A DNA stretch of 64,000 nt from contig JAGZOP010000007.1 of assembly GCA_018383195.1 (NCBI GenBank), forward strand, positions 25,660 to 89,659, given 5' to 3'. The translations under genes were made by a program, and so were the position numbers. Position 1 is the stretch's first letter, and every line of letters starts with the position of its first letter. The notes beneath the pieces are model-generated. The model was not told the DNA's origin, searched no databases, and saw only the letters and a program-made list of their open reading frames with translations. This document shows, piece by piece, positions 41,978-49,937 of this stretch. Origin of the DNA: Clostridiaceae bacterium (lineage in GTDB: Bacteria > Bacillota > Clostridia > Oscillospirales > Butyricicoccaceae).

Positions 41978-42430
41978 TTAACCCAAACGCTTCAAAAATG
42001 GAAGCTTTTTTTTGATTTTTTTAAAAATTTGTACCAACCGCTCCCCTGCCTTCCACTTTTGCTCCGCAAGCGCACATATTTTCGTACCTTGCCGCGGCAA
42101 AAATGCCGCCATACGCCCCAAAATCCGTAGTACTCCAATAAATACCGGCAGCAGCAGCGGGGTGAAGCACAAAAAATGCAGCGCCATGCCCAAGCCTTCT
42201 CCGAGCAGGACGTAAACCCGCATCTGTGCCGCCGCATCGGTCACCGCAAAATAAAACAGCGCTCCCAGTACAAAAAGCCAAAACACAAAGTCTGTCAGCG
42301 CCGTACCGAATACGCCGGTATGCGCAGCGCGGCGCAGACTGCGGCACAAATCATATACCAGTCCTCCGCCCACCCCCAGAAGGATGGCTTCGAGAAATAC
42401 GAGCGTTTGTTCTTCCAGCGAAAAACTCAT
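41978..42430 (-). CDS. yabQ: Spore cortex protein YabQ
   Basis: 150 residues, four or five hydrophobic segments, with the family pattern QTLVFLEAILLGVGGGLVYD and DFVFWLFVLGALFYF. Required for spore cortex formation in B. subtilis. Start at ATG 42430 with only a weak GGTGGCGGTG site, 13 bases after yabP stops, so reinitiation from yabP is likely. Confidence 0.9.
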   Translation of the reverse strand: MSFSLEEQTLVFLEAILLGVGGGLVYDLCRSLRRAAHTGVFGTALTDFVFWLFVLGALFYFAVTDAAAQMRVYVLLGEGLGMALHFLCFTPLLLPVFIGVLRILGRMAAFLPRQGTKICALAEQKWKAGERLVQIFKKIKKKLPFLKRLG

Positions 42431-42443
42431 GCACCGCCACCGC

Positions 42444-42728
42444 CTAACCGAAGAAGCGCGCAAATATTCCGCCGCGCGTCATCAAATTCTCATCGTACTC
42501 CATTGCGCGCACCTCGCCCGTAAGGGTCAATTCCCCGTTTTCCAGACTGAGCCGTTCCACATGCAATCCCTCCCCGCGCACCGCCAGCATCCCCCGTGTC
42601 GTTTCGAGCGCCACAAGCGTTTCATCGAAACTGGTTACATCCACAACCCCAGTCAGGCTGAGCCGCCCCTGTCCGTCCAGTGCGAGCGTATGCGTTCCCG
42701 CCGTGCGCATTCTTTCTTCATTTGCCAT
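42444..42728 (-). CDS. yabP: Sporulation protein YabP
   Basis: 94 residues from the ATG at 42728, behind GGGAGG. YabP-family pattern: LALDGQGRLSLTGVVDVTSFDE, then ETTRGMLAVRGEGLHVERLS and LTLTGEVRAMEY read in order. Needed for spore formation in B. subtilis, where it is under sigma-E control; no sigma-E promoter could be picked out with confidence here. Confidence 0.93.
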   Translation of the reverse strand: MANEERMRTAGTHTLALDGQGRLSLTGVVDVTSFDETLVALETTRGMLAVRGEGLHVERLSLENGELTLTGEVRAMEYDENLMTRGGIFARFFG

Positions 42729-42756
42729 AGCCGTTCCTCCCTTTCGGGACAAATCA

Positions 42757-42797
42757 AAAGCCCCGCCTACACCATACTTATGTGCAGCCGGGGCTTT
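42757..42797 (-). terminator. Hairpin between rqcP and yabP
   Basis: 8-9-bp stem AAAGCCCCG/CGGGGCTTT with a 23-nt loop, followed by TTTTGA on the minus strand; would separate housekeeping rqcP from the sporulation genes. Confidence 0.6.
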
Positions 42798-42803
42798 CTA
42801 TGC

Positions 42804-43046
42804 TTATTCAATTTCGCGGTACAGACCTGCCGCATCGTTTTTCAGCACATGCTCTGCGACATCCAGCACTTCCACCTTCATCGTGCGCTGACCGAATGCA
42901 ATTTCAATCACGTCTCCGACCTTGACCTGATAGGAAGCCTTTGCCGGACGGCCGTTGACCTCAATGCGCGCTGCGTCGCAGGCGTCATTCGCAATCGTGC
43001 GGCGCTTAATCAGGCGCGAAACTTTCAAATATTTATCCAGTCTCAT
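42804..43046 (-). CDS. rqcP: S4-domain protein RqcP (YabO)
   Basis: 80 residues, a stand-alone S4 RNA-binding domain (MRLDKYLKVSRLIKRRTIAN then INGRPAK-like VNGRPAKASYQVKVGD). In Firmicutes RqcP works with RqcH to add alanine tails to stalled nascent chains on the 50S subunit. Starts 3 bases after the HU gene ends. Confidence 0.93.
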   Translation of the reverse strand: MRLDKYLKVSRLIKRRTIANDACDAARIEVNGRPAKASYQVKVGDVIEIAFGQRTMKVEVLDVAEHVLKNDAAGLYREIE

Positions 43047-43049
43047 GGA

Positions 43050-43325
43050 TCAATCATTCACCTTTTCTTTTAATTGTCTGCTCGGTTCAAAAACCGGCAC
43101 CATGGTTTCCGGAATCGGCAGCGGCTCCCCGGTTTTGGGATGCCGTCCGGTAAACGCCGCACGGCGGCGAACCGAAAATGAACCGAAGCCCGGAAACTGC
43201 ACACGGTCTCCCCCGCACAGGATTTCCGCAACCGCTTCAAAGACCGCGTCGGTTGCCCGCTCGGCATCCCGCTTGGTCAGTCCGGTCTTTTCCGCAATGA
43301 CATACACAAAATCGCTTTTGGTCAT
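43050..43325 (-). CDS. HU-family DNA-binding protein
   Basis: 91 residues with the HU/IHF fold: TKSDFVYVIAEKTGLTKRDA at the N-terminus, VQFPGFGSFSVRRRAA, and GRHPKTGEPLPIPET in the DNA-gripping arm. Overlaps mazG by 4 bases. Bacillus lacks an HU gene at this place. Confidence 0.93.
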   Translation of the reverse strand: MTKSDFVYVIAEKTGLTKRDAERATDAVFEAVAEILCGGDRVQFPGFGSFSVRRRAAFTGRHPKTGEPLPIPETMVPVFEPSRQLKEKVND

Positions 43326-44122
43326 GCCTGTGCCTCAGCTTCCTTTACCTCATCCCATAGCTTTTCCATTTCTTCGAGCGGCATGTCTGCAAGTTTTTTT
43401 CCCATCGCCTTTGCCGCCTGTTCGACCGCAGTAAACCGGCGAATAAACTTATCCGTCGCACGCTCCATTGCGTGCTCAGGTTCCACCTGTGCAAAGCGCG
43501 ACACGTTGACAGCAGCAAACAGCAGGTCTCCAACCTCGCCCTCAATATCGCCGCCGACTTCAATCGCGTCTTCGATTTCATCCAGTTCTTCGCGCACCTT
43601 GGCGATTGCACCGCCGATGTCATCCCAGTCAAAGCCGGCTTTCGCAGCCTTTTTCTGCACCTTATCGGCACGAATGAGTCCCGGCAGGCTGCGCGCCACA
43701 CGTTTCAGTTCGTCGCTTGCAGTCTGCTCATTCTTCTCAGTCTTTTTGAGCGCTTCCCAGTTGTCGAGGATTTCACCCGTCGAAGAAACCTCGGTATTGC
43801 CGAATACATGCGGGTGCCGGTAGATCAGCTTTTTGCATATGCCATCCGCGACATCGTTGATATCGAACACGCCCTTTTCCTTTTCCATCTGGGCATGGAA
43901 TACCACCTGAAGCAGCACATCGCCGAGTTCTTCCTTGAGCAGCGCCGCATCCTCGTTATCGATCGCCTCGATCACCTCGTAGGTTTCCTCGATAAAGTTG
44001 CGGCGAATCGAATGATGATCCTGCTCCCGATCCCACATACATCCGTCCGGCGCGCGCAGAATTTCCATAATGCGCAGCAAATCTTCAAATTTATATTGTT
44101 CTTTCTGTATAAAATCCGTCAT
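43322..44122 (-). CDS. mazG: Nucleoside triphosphate pyrophosphohydrolase MazG
   Basis: 266 residues with two MazG domains. The first has CMWDREQDHHSIRRNFIEET with EExxE metal ligands (YEVIEAI, LLKEELGDVLLQV). The second, around 170-235, has KAGFDWDDIGGAIAKVREEL and EGEVGDLLFAAVN. Removes aberrant nucleotides and influences ppGpp signalling in E. coli. In the yabMN order, directly after the flippase gene. Confidence 0.95.
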   Translation of the reverse strand: MTDFIQKEQYKFEDLLRIMEILRAPDGCMWDREQDHHSIRRNFIEETYEVIEAIDNEDAALLKEELGDVLLQVVFHAQMEKEKGVFDINDVADGICKKLIYRHPHVFGNTEVSSTGEILDNWEALKKTEKNEQTASDELKRVARSLPGLIRADKVQKKAAKAGFDWDDIGGAIAKVREELDEIEDAIEVGGDIEGEVGDLLFAAVNVSRFAQVEPEHAMERATDKFIRRFTAVEQAAKAMGKKLADMPLEEMEKLWDEVKEAEAQA

Positions 44123-44138
44123 AGTGACCCCTTATTTC

Positions 44139-45746
44139 TCACATTCTAAGCAGCTTCACCAGTTTTTTCCCGCCCGGCATCAGCAGGATATCCTCACGCT
44201 CCAACGCATTCAGCGCAAGCAGGAGCACCAGATATACGACTCCTGCTGCTGCGATGGCAGCCAGTACCGCCATGCCGCCCAACATGCCTGCGAGCAGACG
44301 GTGCACGATGACCGCCGCCGCGCCCATGCCGACGCACGCGAGGAACGGTCTTACAAACAGTTTTCCAATGCCCGGAAGCTGGATATATCGCCGCAGCCAC
44401 AGCAGGTTCAGCGCTGCAATCAGCGAATAGCACGCAATCGTACCCACAGGCGCGCCGTAGATATTGATTTCCGGGCGACCGACCAAGGTGTAATTGAGCA
44501 CAATTTTGCACACGCCGCCGAGCAGCATCGTAAGTACAGGCACGCGCACCTGTCCAATGGCTTGCAAAATTGCATTTGATAAGCCGACGAGCGCTACGCA
44601 CGGAATCGCCAGCGCCAAGACGCGCAGCAGCGAACCGCCGAGCGCAGGGTTCAGCATCGGATTCTTCTCAAAAATCGCATCTTCCGCAAACAGCAGGTCG
44701 ATGATGGGATGCGCCATCACAAAATACCCCACACAGGACGGCAGCGCAATCAGCATCGCAATGCGCATGGACGACCCCATGTTTTTTGCCGCCATCGTAT
44801 GGTTCTGCTGCGCGTATGCGCCCGCCAGTGCGGGCAGCACCGCAGTTGCCAGTGCCGTAATCAGGGTCTGCGGGAAATTGAACATGGTAAACGCCTGACC
44901 GGTATAAACGCCGTAAAGCGCGTTGGCTTCGGTCAGCGTGTAGCCGATTTCCTGCAAGCGTCTGACGAGCATCGCAGTATCGACCAGGGTGGTCACACTG
45001 GTGACCGAACTGGTCAGCGTAACCGGTACAACTGTCAGAAGCAGCACACGCCCGAGTTCCCGATACGACCGGCACGCATCGCTCATCAGCGCCGGTTTGG
45101 TCTGCCGGTGGTATGCCCCTGCATATCCGAGCATGGTGAGCGCAGCAAGCGCTTCGCCCACGGTAACGCCCAAAATTGCGCACGCAGCAGTGGTCGCATC
45201 ATCCAGTCCCGCCGCTGCGGCGCGCGAGGCAAAAAACAGTCCAAGCACGACTTTCCCCGCAGCTTCAACGATTTGCGACAAAGCTGTAGGCGTCATGTTG
45301 GACAGTCCCTGAAAGTATCCGCGTACCACGGCAACGACAGAAACAAAAAATACCGCCGGCGCAATGGCACGAATGGCAGTCAGCGCCATGGGGTTATTGC
45401 TCGCCTGTGCAATCCACCCCGCCGCATGATACAGCCCGAGCGCACACAAAAGCCCAAAGGAGAGGAACACAGCCGCCGCCAAGCGAGCAATCCGTTTCAC
45501 CTCGCGCCCGCGGCCGAGCGCGGACGCTTCCGAGATGAGTTTGCTCAGCGCGACCGGCACACCGGCAGTCGCAACCACGAACATCACCGTGTAATACTGA
45601 TATGCGCTGTTAAAAATGCCCATGCAGGTGTTGCCGATCAGGTGCTGGAGCGGGATTTTGAACCCCGCCGAAATCAGCTTGGCAATCAAAGTGCCCGCCA
45701 CCAGAACCATCGCGCCCTGCATGAACGTCTGTTTTTTCTGTTTTTG
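44139..45746 (-). CDS. SpoVB/YabM-type polysaccharide flippase
   Basis: A 535-residue MATE/MOP-superfamily membrane protein with about 14 helices (QGAMVLVAGTLIAKLISAGF, GIFNSAYQYYTVMFV, GYFQGLSNMTPTALSQIVEA). Relatives flip lipid II or other lipid-linked sugars for wall or spore cortex synthesis. The start is uncertain: I prefer TTG 45746, giving MQKQKKQTF, over an unsupported TTG at 45788. Its location before mazG and rqcP corresponds to B. subtilis yabM. Confidence 0.88.
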   Translation of the reverse strand, partial: QKQKKQTFMQGAMVLVAGTLIAKLISAGFKIPLQHLIGNTCMGIFNSAYQYYTVMFVVATAGVPVALSKLISEASALGRGREVKRIARLAAAVFLSFGLLCALGLYHAAGWIAQASNNPMALTAIRAIAPAVFFVSVVAVVRGYFQGLSNMTPTALSQIVEAAGKVVLGLFFASRAAAAGLDDATTAACAILGVTVGEALAALTMLGYAGAYHRQTKPALMSDACRSYRELGRVLLLTVVPVTLTSSVTSVTTLVDTAMLVRRLQEIGYTLTEANALYGVYTGQAFTMFNFPQTLITALATAVLPALAGAYAQQNHTMAAKNMGSSMRIAMLIALPSCVGYFVMAHPIIDLLFAEDAIFEKNPMLNPALGGSLLRVLALAIPCVALVGLSNAILQAIGQVRVPVLTMLLGGVCKIVLNYTLVGRPEINIYGAPVGTIACYSLIAALNLLWLRRYIQLPGIGKLFVRPFLACVGMGAAAVIVHRLLAGMLGGMAVLAAIAAAGVVYLVLLLALNALEREDILLMPGGKKLVKLLRM

Positions 45747-45808
45747 CAAAATAGCACGCCTTTCCCTGTTGTCCAAAGCGTCACGCAAAGGCGCGCCGCA
45801 TCACATCC

Positions 45809-46261
45809 TTATTCATCGAGCAGGTGCAGCACCGTCGGCTCCGCCGGCGTATCCGGCTCCTCCTGCGGTTTGAGCGCCGCGCCGCAGCCCGCGCAGAACG
45901 TATCCTCCCGGCTGCACAGCCTGCCGCATGCCGGACAGGTTACTGCGGCTTTGATATCGGTAAGCTGCGCGCGCAGCGCTTCGATCTTCTCCCGCAGTTC
46001 ATCGAGCTGCTCCAGATAACCGTCCATAGCATCCGGCGCGACTTCTGCATCCAAATGAATCTCATACACCAGCTTGCCGATTTCCTTATAGAGTACCTCG
46101 CATTCGGTATTCAGATCAAAGATCTGCAAATGAATCTTGGTCGCCTGCGCCATATCGCCCGCCATTTTTCCGGCAGACTCCACTGCGCGCGTTGCGGCTT
46201 GACCGGTTTTTCCCGCCATAACCTTTACTTTTTCCAGCATCATTGCAACTTTACTATCCAT
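45809..46261 (-). CDS. Helical zinc-ribbon protein
   Basis: 150 residues from the ATG at 46261, after AAAGGAG. Long helical or coiled-coil region at about 10-110 (MLEKVKVMAGKTGQAATRAV, LEQLDELREKIEALRAQL), then a C-terminal zinc ribbon CPACGRLC ... CAGCG. Function unknown; similar zinc-ribbon proteins are common in Clostridia. Has its own promoter and may head the flippase-mazG unit. Confidence 0.75.
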   Translation of the reverse strand: MDSKVAMMLEKVKVMAGKTGQAATRAVESAGKMAGDMAQATKIHLQIFDLNTECEVLYKEIGKLVYEIHLDAEVAPDAMDGYLEQLDELREKIEALRAQLTDIKAAVTCPACGRLCSREDTFCAGCGAALKPQEEPDTPAEPTVLHLLDE

Positions 46262-46321
46262 TTGGCTGCTCCTTTCAAACGGGCACACAGACCCTTCCAT
46301 TTTCCGATGGCTGTTTTCGCC

Positions 46322-46350
46322 ATTATACTCCCGCGCTTTGTAAAAATCAA
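46322..46350 (-). promoter_or_regulatory. Promoter of the zinc-ribbon gene
   Basis: TTGATT (46345-46350), 17-bp spacer, TATAAT (46322-46327) on the minus strand. Confidence 0.8.
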
Positions 46351-46377
46351 GCAGAATTGCAGCAGACTCCGTTAGTA

Positions 46378-47298
46378 TCAACCAAGAAACTCATGTAGGA
46401 CAGACGACTCCGGCATATGCGGCAGATAGTCGGCCTGCACAAACTGCCCCGCCGCACGCAGTACACCGTCCAGTCCTGCACCGCGCATTTCCTGCTCATG
46501 CTCCGAAAGAGAACCGTTCAGTATATGCATGAAAATTCCCGTTTCATACGGCAGATAGGAGTCAATCGTATGCGTGACATTTTTGCGGAACGGGTCAATA
46601 TACAGCCGTTCCCCACGGCGGATGGATTTCCACTGCTGTATAGTTGTTTCAACCGGCGCCCCGCGGAAGTTCGCGTCTCGTACCGCGCGGCGGCAGAAGC
46701 GGAGCTGATCGTTTGTCATGGTCCAGCCGCCCATATCGACCGCACTGTACACCGAAATATAGATTCCGGTCGCAAGGTGCTCCAGACCGCCCATGATGAC
46801 ATCATTGAACGCATGGATGCCCTCGATCACCACAATTTCGCCCGGATCGAGCGCAAGCCGTTTGACCTCATCTGTGCGCTTCTTTTTTTCAAAATCAAAT
46901 GTCGGAACCTCAATTTCCTCCCCGCGCACCAACCGCGCGAGGTGATCGTGCAGCAGGGGCAGATCCATGCACAGCGGAGACTCGAAATCATAGACCTCAT
47001 TTTCATCGTCCCACGGCATCTCATATTCGCCGCGGCTGAGATAATAATCATCCATGGAAATCGTTTCAACATGGATGCCCAGCTTGCCCATTGCGCGGTG
47101 CAGCCGGTTCGCCGTTGTCGTCTTTCCGCTGGAGGACGGACCACAGAGCAGCGCAATTGGCCGCTCAGCCTGCTTTGCTGCAAGCTGCTCTGCAACCCGA
47201 TTGATTTGTTCCTGATAGTGTGCCTCACAGGCTTCGACAAAGCCTGCCGGATTGTTTCTCGCCTGGTCATTCATCCAGGACAGGTTGTAGTTTGCCAT
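46378..47298 (-). CDS. Uridine kinase-like P-loop ATPase
   Basis: 306 residues with P-loop GPSSSGKTT near residue 54 and the PRK/uridine-kinase order: ISMDDYYLSRGE, DFESPLCMDLPLLHDHL, VVIEGIHAFND. In Clostridia this domain usually follows a TGS/threonyl-tRNA-synthetase-like head; here only a ~45-residue helical N-terminus precedes it. The substrate (uridine, ribulose or another) is not certain. Confidence 0.85.
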   Translation of the reverse strand: MANYNLSWMNDQARNNPAGFVEACEAHYQEQINRVAEQLAAKQAERPIALLCGPSSSGKTTTANRLHRAMGKLGIHVETISMDDYYLSRGEYEMPWDDENEVYDFESPLCMDLPLLHDHLARLVRGEEIEVPTFDFEKKKRTDEVKRLALDPGEIVVIEGIHAFNDVIMGGLEHLATGIYISVYSAVDMGGWTMTNDQLRFCRRAVRDANFRGAPVETTIQQWKSIRRGERLYIDPFRKNVTHTIDSYLPYETGIFMHILNGSLSEHEQEMRGAGLDGVLRAAGQFVQADYLPHMPESSVLHEFLG

Positions 47299-47338
47299 AG
47301 TCTACCTCTGGATCACGTGTCCGGCACAAGCCGAACGG

Positions 47339-48802
47339 TTATTTTTGCAGAATCAGGCGGCGTTTTCCTGCATCAATGCGTTCTCCCGCCTCCATATATT
47401 CTTTGGGATACTTGGGGTTTGTAAAGCGGGTGATTTTTCCGGTCTCCCGTTCCACACGCTTGCTGACTCCGCCTGCACCTGCGCTTAAAATGGTCTGGAT
47501 TTCCTCCATCATTGCGATATTGTACAGGCTTTCCGTTCCCGGCTGACACCATCCCACGTTTTCAAACCCGCCGGCGGTGAACTTCTGCCGATAGAGATAA
47601 TAGGGACCGAACCCCGCCTGCGTCAGCGCACTGGACGCATAATCCAGCATCTCTTTCACCCGATCATGCTGCTGCGCATTGGCAGCCTTGTCGGAAAGGT
47701 CCGCGCCGCGCTTGATCGCCAGTGTGTGCACGGTGATATTCTCCGGCTTCAAACCAATCAATGTATCCATGGTGTGCCGGAAGCTTTCCGGGGTATCGCC
47801 TTCCAGCCCTGCAATGGTATCCATATTGATAACCGGGAACCCTGCGTTTCGCGCGAGCGCATACGCCTCAAGCACCTGCGCCGCATTGTGGCGGCGACCG
47901 ATGCGCGCCAGTACCGCATCATTCATCGTTTGCGGATTGATGGAAACGCGATCTGCACCGCCAGCGCGAATCGCTGCCATCTTTTCTGCGGTGATGGTAT
48001 CCGGACGTCCCGCTTCCACAGTATATTCCCGCAGACGCGATAAGTTGCATGTTTTTGCCACGCAGTCCATCAGTCTTGCAAGTTGGTCGGCGGTCAGCGT
48101 GGTCGGGGTGCCTCCCCCAATATAAATGCTGGAAAGCTTAAGCCCGGTATCTTCCAGCAGTCTTCCGGTCTGCTCCAGTTCGGCGCACAGCGCATCCACA
48201 TAAGGCGGGATGAGCGCCGCCGATTTTTCCACCGAATGGGATACAAAGGAGCAATATGCGCAGCGCGACGGGCAAAACGGGATGCCAATATAGAGCGAAA
48301 CTTCATCATCCGGCAGCAGGTCGATTGCAGCCTGTGCATGCGCAGCCGCACGCACCGTCAGTGCGGTTCGCGCCGCGGAAACCTGATACTGCTCGCGAAA
48401 ATACTGTGCTGTTTCTCCTCTGCTTCTGCCGCGCGCCATCAAGCCGCGCGCAAGTTTTGCCGGACGCACGCCTGTCAGGCTTCCCCATTCCGGTTTTTCC
48501 GGCAATCCGGGGACTGCCGCGTCAAAAATCGCCAGTTTTACAATTTCCGTCACAACTCGTTTTTCGCCCAAGGCATCCAGTCCAGCAACGCTCGCTGTAC
48601 GCTGCGCTGTCCGTGTGACACCGTGCAGCCGCACCTCCGCCGAAGCCTCGGCGGTTCCGTCCTGCACATGCAGGCGGCTGACGCAAAAATCCCCCTGTTC
48701 CGGAACCGTTTCCGCCTCTGCGGGAATCTCTGCCGGTACAAGATGTAGCAGCATCTCCTCAACTGCATGCTTGAGCGCGTGCCCCTCTAATACATAAATC
48801 AT
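47339..48802 (-). CDS. hemZ: Radical SAM coproporphyrinogen dehydrogenase-like protein HemZ
   Basis: 487 residues from ATG 48802, which overlaps the MBL gene stop by ATGA. An N-terminal domain of about 150 residues precedes the radical SAM core: the 4Fe-4S motif CPSRCAYC near residue 177, then IYIGGGTPTTL and RVSINPQTMND. HemW/HemZ-group layout. HemZ was proposed as oxygen-independent coproporphyrinogen III oxidase; heme synthesis genes are not visible nearby, so the actual role is open. Confidence 0.88.
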   Translation of the reverse strand: MIYVLEGHALKHAVEEMLLHLVPAEIPAEAETVPEQGDFCVSRLHVQDGTAEASAEVRLHGVTRTAQRTASVAGLDALGEKRVVTEIVKLAIFDAAVPGLPEKPEWGSLTGVRPAKLARGLMARGRSRGETAQYFREQYQVSAARTALTVRAAAHAQAAIDLLPDDEVSLYIGIPFCPSRCAYCSFVSHSVEKSAALIPPYVDALCAELEQTGRLLEDTGLKLSSIYIGGGTPTTLTADQLARLMDCVAKTCNLSRLREYTVEAGRPDTITAEKMAAIRAGGADRVSINPQTMNDAVLARIGRRHNAAQVLEAYALARNAGFPVINMDTIAGLEGDTPESFRHTMDTLIGLKPENITVHTLAIKRGADLSDKAANAQQHDRVKEMLDYASSALTQAGFGPYYLYRQKFTAGGFENVGWCQPGTESLYNIAMMEEIQTILSAGAGGVSKRVERETGKITRFTNPKYPKEYMEAGERIDAGKRRLILQK

Positions 48803-49428
48803 TGGATTGCCTGGAGCATGTAGGGGTTCCACTGACGCTCCTCCTCCAGTGTGCTCATCCCCTCATGACCGGGCAGCACCTTATAATCCCCCGGCAGGTC
48901 GTGCAGGCGCTTGAGCGATTTGAGCATCAATTTGAAATCCCCGCCCTCGAGGTCACATCGTCCGCATTCATGCCGAAACAGCGTATCCCCCGTAAACAGC
49001 ACATCCCCCACGCGGATGACCGAGGAACCCGGGGTATGCCCCGGCGTGTTCATATAGTGCGCCGTCATTCCGCCAAAGGAAACCTCGGTTCCCTCTTCTG
49101 CCTGCACATCAACCGGTGTTTCTACAAAATTCCGTGCGAATGAACGGAATTCTCCCATGGACTCCTGATGCAGCAGCCACAAATCCCCCTTGGGGCATAC
49201 CAGCTTTGCGCCGGTCTTTTCCACCACCTCATGAACCGCTAAAATATGGTCAAAATGTCCATGGGTCAGCAGCACATATTTGAGCGCAACCTTTTCCGAC
49301 TCTGCCGCCTTGAGGATGCTCTGCGCGTTGTCCCCCGGGTCGACCACTGCGCCCTCTCGGGTCGCCTCGTCAAAAATAATGTAACAGTTGGTCTGCACCA
49401 TGCCGACCGTTAAGTGTAAAATCTTCAT
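48799..49428 (-). CDS. Metallo-beta-lactamase-fold hydrolase (glyoxalase II-like)
   Basis: 209 residues from ATG 49428. The metal site is complete: THGHFDHI, HTPGSS-type His in NTPGHTPGS, Asp in FTGDTLF and a final His in LPGHEG. It resembles the YqgX/GloB-like thioester hydrolases of Firmicutes. A longer reading upstream lies in dtd leader DNA without a ribosome binding site. Coupled to hemZ downstream. Confidence 0.9.
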   Translation of the reverse strand: MKILHLTVGMVQTNCYIIFDEATREGAVVDPGDNAQSILKAAESEKVALKYVLLTHGHFDHILAVHEVVEKTGAKLVCPKGDLWLLHQESMGEFRSFARNFVETPVDVQAEEGTEVSFGGMTAHYMNTPGHTPGSSVIRVGDVLFTGDTLFRHECGRCDLEGGDFKLMLKSLKRLHDLPGDYKVLPGHEGMSTLEEERQWNPYMLQAIQ

Positions 49429-49469
49429 GATATAACCTCGCTTGTTGAAAGTGAGAAGATGTGCACCGT

Positions 49470-49925
49470 TTATTTTGTACGCATTTCGTCCGTATCCATG
49501 AGAATGGTAACCGGACCGTCGTTGAGCAGTTCCACCTGCATATCCGCGCCAAACTCGCCGGTTTCCACCGGCAGCCCGCTTGCGCGGCAACGCGCAAGAA
49601 ACGCTTCATAAAGCGGAATTGCTTTTTCTGGACGCGCTGCCCGCATAAAGTTCGGACGTTTTCCGCGGCGACAGTCACCGTACAGCGTAAACTGAGAAAT
49701 CACGAGCAGCCCGCCGCCAATCTCTGCGGCAGACAAATTCATTTTATCATTTTCATCGGTAAACACGCGCAATCCGGTACATTTATCTGCCAAATACAGG
49801 GCGTTTTCCTCGGTATCCTCTTCACTGACGCCGAGGAAGATCAAAAGCCCCGCTCCAATCTGTCCGCGCACCGCGCCGTCAATCGAAACCGATGCGTGCG
49901 ACACGCGCTGAATCAATGCTCTCAT
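49470..49925 (-). CDS. dtd: D-aminoacyl-tRNA deacylase Dtd
   Basis: 151 residues; removes D-amino acids (and glycine from tRNA-Ala) mischarged on tRNA. Both family motifs are present: SQFTLYGDCRRGKRPNF and the NDGPVTI form of the cross-subunit Gly-Pro motif. 12 bases downstream of relA. Confidence 0.96.
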   Translation of the reverse strand: MRALIQRVSHASVSIDGAVRGQIGAGLLIFLGVSEEDTEENALYLADKCTGLRVFTDENDKMNLSAAEIGGGLLVISQFTLYGDCRRGKRPNFMRAARPEKAIPLYEAFLARCRASGLPVETGEFGADMQVELLNDGPVTILMDTDEMRTK

Positions 49926-49937
49926 CCCGTTTCCCCC

